Assembly: GCA_031216445.1 (NCBI GenBank)
Contig: CM062196.1
Coordinates: forward strand, 26,332,001-26,396,000
Origin: Lateolabrax maculatus
Taxonomy: Eukaryota; Chordata; Actinopteri; Acropomatiformes; Lateolabracidae
DNA length: 64,000 nucleotides
Direction of reading: 5' to 3'
The notes beneath the pieces are model-generated. The model was not told where the DNA came from and did not search any database. It worked only from the letters and a program-made list of their open reading frames with translations. The stretch's first letter is position 1. Every line of letters starts with the position of its first letter. Both the position numbers and the translations under genes were made by a program. Shown here piece by piece: positions 33,201 to 38,887 of this stretch.

Positions 33201-34193
33201 CTTATTGGTAGCTTTAGCCTCTTTAAATAGTTGATGTATTTCCTTCTGTTTGAACTGCTTCATATTCTATTCCAGTCGTGTAAATACAGTGTATGTATTT
33301 CACCTCAATGAATATCACTTTTTGCCAACAGGTCACACATGGCAGCTGTGTCACCACGGTTTGTTGACATTGATTAAGCCTAACTTTATTTAGGAATATG
33401 TAGAATGTGAGCACTTAAAATAACAGTTAACTTAAAATATCTATCTACAAGTCAAAGCCACAAGATTAACTAATACAGAGGCTACTTCAGTCGAAATAGT
33501 ACTTTAGTGGTACAATTCCATGACAAATCTGCTATAATGATACTACCAAAACCAACTGACATGCATAGAACATGGGACTCTTGAGGCCCCTAGGGGGTCC
33601 TGGGGCAGTTGCTCCTTTGCCAGGTCAGTAAGCCAGCCTTGGTAGTGGCAGTGGCATCTATAATGGCAGGAATAATCAAAGGCGTAGCTGTAGCAACAGT
33701 TCTAGTAAGAAACTTTACAGCAAAAGAAATGTCAATTATAGTAGAGCTTAATACTAGTAGTACTAGTAAACTAATAAAATAGTTCAGATAGCAGTAGTAA
33801 CAGTAGTAGCAATAGTGGTAACAGCAATAGCAGCAGTGATGGACTGTAATATCATCAGTGTTACATCGCATAACCATAGAAAGGATTAAGGTTAGGAACT
33901 TGCACAGTGGAAAAAACCCCCAGTTAGAAAATAAAGCACAGATACACACATAGGTGTGCATCTGCACAATGACAGCAACCCTAGCTGTTAATTGTTGTAA
34001 TAGTTTAAATTAAGATCAGTCACTACATTTTTCCACCCCATACACAGTCTGCATTATCAAATCAACACAGTGTCATGGATAATTAGCCAACCACTGGACA
34101 GCTTCATTTCCTCTGCCGACTGTAGCCACAGTTATCAGAGGCTCAACGAGCACAGTGCAGTTTTACCTGAGACAAAGAGAGAGGAGAAAACAT
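1973..34193 (-). CDS. nfic: nuclear factor I/C, spliced gene (12 coding exons in window; last exon off the left edge)
   Basis: Spliced CTF/NF-I transcription factor on the minus strand. NFI proteins act in the nucleus, binding TTGGC(N5)GCCAA-type palindromes as dimers through an N-terminal MH1-like domain; the proline-rich C-terminus regulates transcription. Exons join at 34193-34167, 21474-21304, 21072-20896, 19155-18972, 10257-10183, 9168-9094, 8566-8434, 7250-7129, 6215-6102, 5933-5776, 4166-3983 and 2061-1973. All junctions are GT/AG and keep one frame, giving 503 residues. NFIC rather than NFIA, B or X is indicated by [49 protein letters not shown] and the ending RDPGGLYQAQ. The NFI terminal SWYLG-stop exon was not found in bases 1-1972. 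Exon phases and lengths agree with vertebrate NFI genes, except that the DNA-binding exon is split in three. No frameshift or premature stop was seen. Confidence 0.95.
2062..3068. other. nfic intron 11, first part, nothing recognised
   Basis: Non-coding intron sequence without a repeat family or gene that I can name. Confidence 0.6.
3069..3158. repeat. compound microsatellite (TC)n(TA)n(TG)n
   Basis: Runs of TC from 3069 to about 3102, then TA, then TG to about 3145, ending in alternating TATATACACAC. It lies in nfic intron 11; on the transcript strand it reads CA then GA. Apparent open frames through it are artefacts of the repeat. Confidence 0.97.
3159..3982. other. nfic intron 11, remainder, nothing recognised
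   Basis: Non-coding, AT-rich, no identifiable gene or repeat family. Confidence 0.6.
3983..4166 (-). CDS. nfic: nfic exon 11 (proline-rich, residues 413-474)
   Basis: 184 nt, phase 0 to 1, acceptor TCCAG and donor GTAAGT. It encodes LNGSNQVKVHSHYITSQMLA, then a Pro-rich run, then ESKATTTSSDGGANSPTSP. It corresponds to human LNGSGQLKMPSHCLSAQMLA through TKPATTSEGGATSPTSP. This is the proline-rich transactivation region that gave CTF its description. Confidence 0.94.
4505..5460 (+). mobile_element. RTE-like non-LTR retrotransposon fragment, inactive
   Basis: Across shifting plus frames the DNA encodes recognisable LINE reverse transcriptase segments: EELLNRRTLPNLPDIKPAEI, REEIRKAVQKLKNSRAAGP, ETLKTDLDTTVELLYSIFRK, IWEEEEVT-DWKEGF, VDYEKVFDNVNRETLWKILR (motif A region), TRVRQG, and finally TYLGSIIDKQ near 5430. 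Several stops and frameshifts break it. The sequence resembles the RTE-like LINEs annotated in fish as endonuclease-reverse transcriptase; the clade is from memory. It lies in nfic intron 10 and is antisense to nfic. Confidence 0.8.
5776..5933 (-). CDS. nfic: nfic exon 10 (residues 360-412)
   Basis: 158 nt, phase 1 to 0, acceptor TCCAG and donor GTGAGT. It encodes GLSRSPHPSSSIHFPSSSYF then [20 protein letters not shown] and SLACDPANQTTSS. It matches the NFIC block ARSPHPSSALHFP, YFPHTAIRYPPHL and [15 protein letters not shown]. The LPQTAS-containing stretch of human NFIC is shorter here. Confidence 0.96.
6021..6094. repeat. (GT)n microsatellite abutting the nfic exon 9 donor
   Basis: An almost pure GT run with a GCGCGC interruption near 6081. 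On the nfic transcript strand it is (CA)n and starts 7 nt after the last exonic base of exon 9 (6102), filling almost half of the 168-nt intron 9. Confidence 0.97.
6102..6215 (-). CDS. nfic: nfic exon 9 (residues 322-360; weak donor next to CA repeat)
   Basis: 114 nt, phase 1 to 1, acceptor TTATAG and donor GTCAGT. It encodes LSPPVKKAELDSPSPQEDSP then [32 protein letters not shown] is diagnostic of NFIC. The donor has C at position +3, so it is weak, and seven intronic bases later a 74-bp CA-type repeat begins. The exon is frame-neutral, so it is a plausible alternatively spliced cassette. The whole downstream intron (5934-6101) is only 168 nt. Confidence 0.95.
6216..7128. other. nfic intron 8, nothing recognised
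   Basis: Non-coding intron sequence with no repeat family that I can name. Confidence 0.6.
7129..7250 (-). CDS. nfic: nfic exon 8 (residues 281-322)
   Basis: 122 nt, phase 2 to 1, acceptor CTACAG and donor GTAACG. It encodes [20 protein letters not shown] then YHSPSSPASSSRNWTDDMEG. It corresponds to human NFIC [20 protein letters not shown] and RNWTEDMEGG. The segment is Ser/Pro/Glu rich, as in the NFI transactivation region. Confidence 0.95.
7415..8110 (+). mobile_element. L2-like LINE reverse transcriptase relic, internally deleted
   Basis: Plus-strand fragments of an L2/CR1-group reverse transcriptase survive in broken frames. Around 7440-7540: GTVPTSFKTAVVS and NYRPVSNLPF-like text. Around 7590-7730: a degenerate FQSALRACHSTETVL and DTLDH segment (motif A region). 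At 7834-8106: SLHWLSSHVRSDFNVLM, GLLSVLRVKKKSAGHRAFSS and LNTNLKLIFSP. The region between DTLDH and VKSAAASF is missing, including the YADD motif. It is in nfic intron 7, antisense to nfic. Confidence 0.75.
8384..8420. repeat. (TG)n microsatellite near the nfic exon 7 donor
   Basis: Pure GT run. On the transcript strand it is (CA)n starting 13 nt after the end of exon 7 (8434). Confidence 0.97.
8434..8566 (-). CDS. nfic: nfic exon 7 (residues 237-281)
   Basis: 133 nt, phase 1 to 2, acceptor GTGTAG and donor GTAATC. It encodes TPVITGVGPSFSMGELQGHL then AYDLNQSVNQPVSLRRSLAS and TSSSG. It matches NFIC TPVVTGTGPNFSLGELQGHLAYDLNP and LRRTLPSTSSSG. A CA repeat on the transcript strand begins 13 nt after the exon end. 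Confidence 0.95.
9094..9168 (-). CDS. nfic: nfic exon 6 (residues 212-237)
   Basis: 75 nt, phase 1 to 1, acceptor CTACAG and donor GTAAGT. It encodes [20 protein letters not shown] then IQVSR, matching the highly conserved NFI [21 protein letters not shown] block. It is frame-neutral if skipped. A (CA)n tract on the transcript strand (9203-9274 on plus as TG) ends 34 nt upstream of the acceptor. Confidence 0.95.
9203..9274. repeat. (TG)n microsatellite near the nfic exon 6 acceptor
   Basis: Long GT run with minor interruptions near its right end. On the transcript strand it is (CA)n and ends 34 nt upstream of exon 6 (9168), in the branch-point and polypyrimidine region. Confidence 0.97.
10183..10257 (-). 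CDS. nfic: nfic exon 5 (linker, residues 187-212)
   Basis: 75 nt, phase 1 to 1, acceptor TCCAG and donor GTAATC. It encodes the Ser-rich linker EAEQSSSPSHTGVGSDQEDS followed by RTATT. It corresponds to human NFIC DAEQSGSPRTGMGSDQEDS. Only the acceptor chosen keeps the frame; shifting it two bases gives an early stop. Its length is divisible by three with equal phases, so skipping would keep the frame. Confidence 0.93.
10258..12039. other. nfic intron 4, distal part, nothing recognised
   Basis: Non-coding. Contains an A16-type homopolymer at about 10769-10785. The short open frame 10571-10765 matches no family that I know. Confidence 0.55.
12040..14640 (+). mobile_element. L2-like LINE (Maui-type) with internal deletions and intact 3' tail
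   Basis: Starts in the endonuclease region (KCGLLNIRSLSSKAVLVNDL at 12150-12205) and then jumps to degenerate mid-ORF sequence. At 12834-13250 it has LDPIPTRLLKEVL, STGYVPQSFKLAVIKPLLKK, then directly VPQGSVLGPLLFSLYMLPLG and CYADDTQLHL (motif C). The motif A block (LLDLSAAFDTIDH-type) is deleted. At 13573-14007 is the L2 hallmark DYCNSLLSG, LQLIQNAAARVLTGT, LASLHWLPVKSRIEFKILL and WNQLPVWVR. A 3' UTR follows, ending TTTGGCGCTATACAAATAAA and a TTGACTTGACT tail near 14632. Inactive. In nfic intron 4, antisense to nfic. Confidence 0.92.
14641..16685. other. nfic intron 4, middle part, no gene recognised
   Basis: Non-coding. The stretch 15380-15660 has a repeat-like, GC-richer character (CTCCGCCATCATGGAGGATC, GAGGAGAGAGGAGGCTTCTG) and probably belongs to a dispersed teleost repeat that I cannot name. 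Confidence 0.5.
16686..16710. repeat. short (AC)n microsatellite
   Basis: About ten AC units in nfic intron 4. Confidence 0.9.
16711..18604. other. nfic intron 4, proximal part, no gene recognised
   Basis: Contains a 129-codon open frame at 17110-17499 that I could not relate to any family, and a patch of interrupted CA/TG-like repeat at 18230-18370. Confidence 0.5.
18605..18908. mobile_element. hAT-like MITE
   Basis: Ends are inverted repeats: left TAGGCTTGGGCAGTATAC, right (reverse complement) TAGGCTCTGGCGGTATC. Flanking 8-mers atagacag and agagccag match at 6 of 8 positions, consistent with an old 8-bp hAT duplication. The interior has the GGTATACCTTAATACC text common in this teleost MITE type. 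No coding capacity. It starts 63 nt inside nfic intron 4. Confidence 0.7.
18972..19155 (-). CDS. nfic: nfic exon 4 (end of DNA-binding domain, residues 126-187)
   Basis: 184 nt, phase 0 to 1, acceptor CCAAG and donor GTATGT. It encodes [20 protein letters not shown], then DGERLVKGGQCSNPVLCVQP, RHISVSVKELDLYLAYYVQER. It completes the DNA-binding and dimerisation region. Together with exons 2 and 3 it makes 532 nt, the size of the single mammalian exon. A hAT-like MITE begins 63 nt into the following intron. Confidence 0.96.
19156..20169. other. nfic intron 3, first part, nothing recognised
   Basis: Non-coding. Open frames here match no family known to me. Confidence 0.55.
20170..20290 (-). 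pseudogene. MADF / Myb-SANT-like domain relic (possibly from a Harbinger-type element)
   Basis: The minus strand encodes MATQRIMWTENMEARLVKMH, then a divergent stretch, then SHDRYQREKCRQELASDF. The W-T-x-x-M-x-x-R-L-V start and the RYQREKCRQELA segment resemble the MADF/Myb-like DNA-binding module of PIF/Harbinger accessory proteins. The expected downstream helix is replaced by unrelated sequence. It sits inside nfic intron 3, so it is more likely a mobile-element fossil than an exon. Confidence 0.45.
20896..21072 (-). CDS. nfic: nfic exon 3 (central DNA-binding domain, residues 67-125)
   Basis: 177 nt, phase 0 to 0, acceptor CCTAG and donor GTAAAC. It encodes VKQKWASRLLAKLRKDIRP, then [40 protein letters not shown]. 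It carries conserved cysteines of the NFI domain (CRED, CCVL, CLRQ). The [12 protein letters not shown] reading is the NFIC form as I remember it; NFIA reads EYREDFVLTVTG. A 1.74-kb intron (19156-20895) follows. Confidence 0.96.
21304..21474 (-). CDS. nfic: nfic exon 2 (start of DNA-binding domain, residues 10-66)
   Basis: 171 nt, phase 0 to 0, between acceptor TAG and donor GTGGGA. It encodes DEFHPFIEALLPQVRAFAY onward through the basic stretch ARKRKYFKKHEKRM to LLGEKAE. This basic N-terminal segment of the NFI DNA-binding domain is nearly invariant among vertebrate NFIs. In mammals the exon continues into the next segment without interruption; here it stops at a 231-nt intron (21073-21303). 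Confidence 0.96.
21475..22559. other. nfic intron 1, proximal part, nothing recognised
   Basis: Non-coding. 22090-22300 is GC-richer and might be a dispersed repeat, but I cannot name it. Confidence 0.5.
22560..23035 (+). mobile_element. DIRS-like retrotransposon relic (RT and RNase H fragments)
   Basis: Plus-strand text in shifting frames follows a DIRS-group pol: VQAQILAKEILTFLQKRR, LQGF-TAHIFSFPKKDG, LPFKMLTTREIVPL, then, after a deletion, VYHINPQGGTRAARCL, ARRLLLWV, and VPGKVNQAADLLSKQ. The INxQGGTRS and VPGxxNxxADLLSR blocks are characteristic of the DIRS RNase H end. The catalytic RT core is missing, so this is a deleted fossil. In nfic intron 1, antisense to nfic. Confidence 0.75.
23451..23740. 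mobile_element. hAT-like MITE with CGATTAATCGATTA-type interior
   Basis: The left end AGAGCTGCAACGATAAGTCG and the reverse complement of the right end TAGGGCTGACAACAATTATC form imperfect terminal inverted repeats. The interior has ATTAATCGATTATTCGATTG, characteristic of a common fish MITE. No coding capacity. A clear target duplication was not found. Confidence 0.8.
23741..28929. other. nfic intron 1, 5.2-kb stretch without a recognised gene
   Basis: AT-rich non-coding DNA. A short motif at about 26866-26916 (CGAAAGCTCTGGAAAA) resembles the inverted-repeat family at 38.5-38.9 kb. Open frames near 26.1 and 27.0 kb match nothing known. Confidence 0.5.
28930..28988 (-). mobile_element. truncated L2-like LINE 3' tail
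   Basis: The minus strand reads CTTGAGAGAACTTTTGTTAT followed by CATTTGGCGCTATATAAATA and AAATTGACTTGACT. This is the same terminal sequence as the L2-like LINE ending at 14632. Only about 59 bp remain, a typical 5' truncation. It is in the same orientation as nfic. Confidence 0.85.
29001..29054. repeat. perfect 23-bp inverted repeat with 8-nt loop
   Basis: The left arm 29001-29023 and right arm 29032-29054 are exact reverse complements, separated by 8 nt (tcacgttc). The arms begin TCAACAATGTAAG. The hairpin starts 13 bp past the truncated LINE tail. Confidence 0.97.
29055..30164. other. nfic intron 1, nothing recognised
   Basis: Non-coding AT-rich sequence. Confidence 0.55.
30165..30320 (-). 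pseudogene. Tc1/mariner transposase C-terminal relic
   Basis: The minus strand encodes QSQSPDLNAAEQVFQLLKSR, LKAKVPETAAAQTRQSIPKE and MSF. SPDLNxxE is the signature around the third catalytic residue of Tc1 transposases, and LLKxRLKAKxPET with WQSI follows in this fish family. The catalytic E is retained, but P-I became A-A. No N-terminal DNA-binding or DD part was found upstream. Confidence 0.7.
30321..31589. other. nfic intron 1, nothing recognised
   Basis: Non-coding; a short poly-A at about 30328. No gene or named repeat. Confidence 0.55.
31590..32088. repeat. long inverted repeat built from GTCGTYTGACTGTGT-type units
   Basis: 31681-31713 and the reverse complement of 32025-32057 match over 33 bp with one difference (the arm begins CTTTGAACTGTACTTC). 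Similarity extends out to about 31655 and 32088 (ACAAAACA / TGTTTTGT). Inside, variants of GTCGTCTGACTGTGT recur several times. A further solo arm copy lies at 31593-31612. No coding capacity; probably a foldback/MITE-like element. Confidence 0.8.
32089..33573. other. nfic intron 1, nothing recognised
   Basis: Non-coding. The overlapping frames at 32469-32771 match no family known to me. Confidence 0.55.
33574..33650. repeat. dispersed repeat (copy 1; related copy at 63676)
   Basis: TTGAGGCCCCTAGGGGGTCC, then GGGGCAGTTGCTCCTTTGCC and AGCCAGCCTTGGTAG, matching 63676-63760 in order and orientation with moderate divergence. Confidence 0.6.
33751..33838. repeat. AGT/AGC trinucleotide-rich low-complexity tract
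   Basis: Interrupted AGTAGTACTAGTA, GTAGTAACAGTAGTAGCAAT units. The Tyr/Cys-rich open frame on the other strand is an artefact of it. Confidence 0.75.
34167..34193 (-). CDS. nfic: nfic exon 1 coding part (start codon, residues 1-9)
   Basis: The minus strand reads ATG TTT TCT CCT CTC TCT TTG TCT CAG followed by GTAAAA. This encodes MFSPLSLSQ and ends in phase 0 exactly at a splice donor. It parallels the tiny first coding exon of vertebrate NFI genes (MYSPLCLTQ-type, joining to DEFHPF), and exon 2 here starts in phase 0 at DEFHPF. The Tyr-to-Phe, Cys-to-Ser and Thr-to-Ser changes are modest. CpG-rich DNA lies immediately upstream in transcript direction, as expected near a promoter. Intron 1 is then 12.7 kb. 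The exon is very short, so its identity rests on sequence similarity, phase and position; a transcript would prove it. Confidence 0.82.
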
Positions 34194-34244
34194 CATTTTG
34201 ATGAGGAGGAGCTGAATCAGGCCAGCTGCTGCGTTAACACGAAC

Positions 34245-34760
34245 ATCCCTGGGCTGAAATGTTCCATTTCCATAACGTCGCCAGTTGTTTTCGCGGATTT
34301 CTACATGCTCTCCCCCGCTGATTGAGTTAAGCAGCGGTACCTCTGGGTTAGAGAAGACGCTGCATTTCCTGGGCTGTTCGACTGTGTGTGTTTTTTTTAA
34401 GGATACAGCTATGAGAGAGCTCCGGTCGCCTCAGATGACTCTGCCGCGTTAACTCCAGAAATGATGACACGCCAGAAAAGTTGAGGCCCCGGAAAAAAGC
34501 CCCGCAGGGAGAAAAACACAGAGAAAGTTCGGAATAATCATTCTTAGGATATATGGCCGGAGGCGCACCGGAGCGCGGGGGGCTGTGTCATTTAGAGAGG
34601 GAAGGAGATGAGGGGGCGAAGAATAAAAGAAAGAGAAGTGAAATGACGTTATGTACTCAGCCCAACCCAAACGACGGGCTTAAAGCCGCAGCAGCTGCTG
34701 CGCTCTGCCTCCCAAACTGGGTTAGAACACTACAGATGAGCTTTACATCCGCCACAGCCT
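34245..34760 (-). promoter_or_regulatory. CpG-rich region upstream of nfic exon 1 (probable promoter / 5' UTR)
   Basis: CpG dinucleotides are much denser here than in the surrounding AT-rich DNA, for example around 34276-34300, 34550-34590 and 34670-34705. The region lies just upstream, in transcript direction, of the proposed nfic start codon at 34193. It may hold 5' UTR and core promoter. No TATA box is evident. The transcription start cannot be placed from sequence alone. Confidence 0.55.
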
Positions 34761-34811
34761 CCATACAGCCTTTAATAGGAGGGGGGGGTATGATGTGCTT
34801 CTAAAAACACA

Positions 34812-35265
34812 CAGTGGAATGTAGGCCTGTAGTTACTCAAGTACTGTACTTAATACATATTTAAGGTTTTCCTACCTTTCTTTATTATCATTATATGCTA
34901 TTCAGAGGGAATTGTTGTACTTTATACTCCACTACATTGTTTTGATAGTAATAGTTAACAAATTAAGATTGTACATACCTATAAAAATATGATCCATTGC
35001 TAGAGATTAAATTACTCAACAGTATGTAAAATATTTTAAATTAACCTAGCTCCACCTAGACTAGCTAAAACACTAAAGCACTATTTATACATCAGTGCAT
35101 CAGTAATAATACTCTGCTCTGAATACTTTTATTTTTAATACTTTAAGTACATTTAATTAATACTGGAGTAACATTTTCAATACAGTACGTTAACTTTCAC
35201 AGTGTGGTAGTGCTACTTTTACTTAAGTAAAGGGTTAAGTATACTGAATGCTTACTCCACCTCTG
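34812..35265 (+). mobile_element. hAT-like MITE, older copy of the 252-809 family
   Basis: Starts CAGTGG, continues AGTTACTCAAGTACTGTACT, and ends with CTACTTTTACTTAAGTAAAG and CCACCTCTG. It has the same order and orientation as the copy at 252-809. No clear target duplication remains. It lies between the two CpG-rich regions upstream of nfic exon 1. Confidence 0.8.
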
Positions 35266-35367
35266 CTAGAAACTGATATGTTGTTTTAACATTAACTCAG
35301 ATTCAACCATTACCAACATTAAAGTAAAATGCAGTTTTGTATCTGATTGTGCAAACAGTAAAATGTG

Positions 35368-35420
35368 TATGTATATATATACACACACTCACACACACAC
35401 ACACACACACATATATATTA
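35368..35420. repeat. (TA)n/(CA)n microsatellite
   Basis: GTATATATATACACACAC and ACACACACACACATATATAT, near-pure alternation. Confidence 0.93.
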
Positions 35421-36139
35421 AGATGAATGAATCTATAGAATGAACAATACAATCCACTGTCACTAATGTAACAACATTATGGACTGAGCCAATAAATACA
35501 GGCTGATTCATATCCTGACCTCATTATGCAGAATAAATCCTACTTTACTACTGTATACATTTGTGGATTATTATCACTGATTTGTCCACATGTGAACAAT
35601 ACTGTAGCTGGTGTAGGTGGAGCTTACTGAACTACTTTATACAGGCTAACTGTTGGGCAGTTTCATCTACATGACATTGCTGTCTTTCACACCCTGCTGT
35701 TGAACTACAGACCTTATTAACTGACCATTGGATTACAGTCCAACCACTGTTTTTTTTATGGCAGGCTGTGTGGGTGTTTAAGAGGATAAATATATGGAGC
35801 CTACTTTTTAACTATCGTATAGGCCTATGCAGCTTTTCAATAAAACCAGATAGAAAATACTGAATCTTTAAAAGTTTGGACACATGCTTACAAACTGTAT
35901 GATCCTTCATCTGGTGCTGCATATATAAATGATACATCAACAAACAAACACTGTCACATCAAGACATCAAGAGCAGTCTAATTTTATTTCAGCCTTGCCG
36001 GCATTGCAAACTGTGTTCAGGGGGATTTACCCGCAGCAATCAATTAAGTACAGTCTATTCTCAAATGTAATCTGTGTCACATCTAATGGAGCTGGTGGAG
36101 ATGGAAGGGGAACATTTGACTTATTTCTTCTCTGCAATG
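35421..36139. other. non-coding, nothing recognised
   Basis: AT-rich DNA between the MITE and the larger CpG island. Confidence 0.55.
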
Positions 36140-36350
36140 GCATCTGAGCTCTTCTCAAAAGGCTCCCCTCCCAGCTTGAATTCGAAGCGCCCAGTGGGTG
36201 TTTCTAACGGGACTGCGGGTACAGCAGGGCTGCCTGGGTTTATCCTAGCGGCTCTCTGCCCCAGCTGCACGCCGGGACAGGAGGCCCTCTCCCGGCCTGT
36301 CATACTAACTCAGCCCGCTGGCTCTAACTGCGGCCATTTTCTGCTGACTA

Positions 36351-36388
<38 letters not shown>

Positions 36389-37570
36389 CGAGAAAAGGAG
36401 GCTTGAGGTAAACTTCAACTTGGCCTTCCGCCGTCCCGCATGACGGAAGGGATGGGGCAGACATGGAGCAGACGGCCTGCCGCTGCACGCTCCTCTTCTA
36501 GCGCCCCAAACTCAGCAACTTTCACCCGCGACTGCACGCGCTGATAAACACACAGCTGGCATGTTGTCCGGGTACTAATGCTCCTCCAGGGGTCGGAAAC
36601 CACATTTGCCGGTGGGATAAATCCTGTGTAGCGTCCATACGCCCCGTTCTCAGGCACGGAGTCGACCTTACTCCAAACTTCATTCAAAACTGTAAGAGTT
36701 TAAAGTTGACTTGTTTAATGTCAGATATGCTTATCGTCTCATTTGAGACGTCAAATAATCTCCTGTTTGGTGGCCTTTTGGTAAATTCGGCATATATATA
36801 ATACCAAAAAACAACTTCATGTTAACAAAATATAAACTTTTAAAATCGTTTCACACTGCTGGCTTCCGCCCTGCACGGTGTGTTTGACGGAAGACCCCGA
36901 TTGGAAGAACGCGCGACCCGATTCTGAAAGTTACCATTGTATTAAAGCATGTGGTGTTTTGCGTGTTGTTTGTGTGCCGAATGTAAGAGTGGATCCTGAC
37001 AATTCAACATGGATTTGAAGTTGTGTTGTGCCAAGTGTGTATTTTTGCCGAAGTGCAAGGTAAATTTTATTTGCCATATTTTTGAATGAAATTCAGCGAC
37101 AGATTCTCTCCGTAGGCACACGTCACATATCTGACCATATTTAATGTTCGGACGCTGCTACAAACCAAAAGACGGACAGAAATAGAGAAAACAGGCTTGT
37201 TGACATGTGGGAAAATGGATGCAACTACTGCCGCTTTCTGTTCCACTTTCAGCTGCGTAGCTAATGTTACTCATTCAACTCCTCGCATTGCGTCTTTTTT
37301 GGAAAACACGGAACGGCACACCACCAGGAAGGGACACTCTGCTACAATACTGTACCGGAACAGGTTTTGTCCTACCATTTCGAAGCTGAGCCGCCACCGG
37401 GGGAGGTTAAAGCTGATCTCAACGCCTGCCCATCTCACGCTGTCGGTCGTTATCATTCCATATTCATTTCCATCATGGTGCGCGTGCCAGGTGGAGTAAA
37501 TCCGCGGTGCTCGAGACCAGAAACGTCCCGCGTCAAGCTTCGGGCTCAGCGGCAGTACCCCCCCCCCCCT
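36140..37570. promoter_or_regulatory. CpG island, candidate additional promoter
   Basis: A second, larger CpG-rich block about 2 kb upstream of nfic exon 1, with many CpGs at 36190-36350, 36420-36680, 36880-36920 and 37370-37565. It contains a short CA/GC microsatellite and a run of C at 37558-37568. It could be an alternative nfic promoter, or a bidirectional one. No recognisable coding exon was found in it. Confidence 0.5.
36350..36389. repeat. (CA)n microsatellite with GCGCGC interruption
   Basis: ACACACACACGCGCGCACAC continuing as CA, inside the CpG island. Confidence 0.95.
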
Positions 37571-38530
37571 CGTTGGCTGCGGCAGAGGAGAACAGTGCTA
37601 CATTCACCTCTACCTCTTCTCCTCTACCTTTTCTCTTCAGCTTTCCCTCTGACTCCCTTTCACTGCTCCTGTCCTGTTCTCACAATGTTAGGTCACTTTT
37701 CTCACTGCAGCCTTTTATTCCAGTCCCTTTTTATCTTTTCATTTATTTTACATTTTTCCCTCTCTCACTCCATTGACCCAGTGGCTGTCTCTTAACCCTT
37801 CCTTCACTCCTTTATCATTTTCTTTCCCTTCACCTATTCTGTAAATTGGTTTTCCTGTCTTTTCTCTATTATGGGCTAATACATGTACAGAAGCCATCCC
37901 CATCTACCTGGAAATTATACAGTACGTTGACTCACTGATCCCCTAAATAAACTCAGAAGGGAATCTGAACCACCTGACTCCATTTGGGACCGCCACATCC
38001 CTTGCCCTGGGAATTTTCTCTGTTGTAATTGTGTTATTGCAATACCATGATTTATGTTGATTACTTTTATTTCACATCCATCCACACAGATAATAACATT
38101 TAAGTCCAAGCAGAATTACATGAAAAACTACAAAAATGCCCCAGAGGTTTTGTTTTGTTGGAATGACAAGGAGATTATCGAGTTAAAAATCAACAGTAAG
38201 ACCAGAGGTGAGGGGTCTGCTGTGGATCATTATTTTCTTGCCATAGTTATGATGTGTCTATGCCCCTGAGGGATACATAAAGAAATATATTGCAAAGAAA
38301 GCATCACTTCAACCATTCCGAGCAGTGGAATTATGAGTGAACTCTGATGCATTTATAAAGACTACGTCAAATATTGTATTTTTATAATTTGTGTGTATGA
38401 GCATATCTATTGGATCAGTCCCAAACTTATCTCAAATCAAGTCAGGTTCAAGGCTTTCAACAACATCTCATAATCTTTCTCCGGCTCAGGTCTCATAATT
38501 CTCATCACATCTTTCCATTTTCTGATGAAG
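37571..38530. other. non-coding upstream DNA, nothing recognised
   Basis: Pyrimidine-rich at 37600-37790, then AT-rich. No exon or named repeat. Confidence 0.55.
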
Positions 38531-38887
38531 ATGTGAGAGATGGTTGAAAGCTCAGAAAAAGCTAGTAAGTGGACCTTGAGTTGAGATTATTTTGCCACGT
38601 ACCATGTTCCTAATGTCAAGAATGAACTTCCATGGTAAATATCCTTTGGATTGTTTTTTAATGATCTGTGTAAATGTATTGATAATTATTGAACCTTGCT
38701 GTATAGATCTTGGGTGTTCCCAGTGAGATAATGACACTTAATGCCAATGTTTGTGTGATTTAAAGATTTTAGAGAAGTTGGCGATCCATATACAGTTCTG
38801 ACAACTGACAGTCCTTACTCAAGGCCCACTTAGTGGCTTTTTCCAGAGCTTTCTACAACATTTCATGGTTTTCTCCTCACATTGCAT
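38531..38887. repeat. inverted-repeat element (MITE-like)
   Basis: The left arm near 38545-38585 (GAAAGCTCAGAAAAAGC, AAGTGGACCTTGAGT) and the reverse complement of 38815-38862 (GAAAGCTCTGGAAAAAGCC, AAGTGGGCCTTGAGT) match with a few differences. Partial similarity to the motif occurs at about 15740 and 26876, so it is a family. Confidence 0.6.

Noticed and set aside
33590..33967. Tyr/Cys-rich 125-codon minus frame
   Set aside because: Produced by an AGT/AGC-rich simple repeat on the plus strand.
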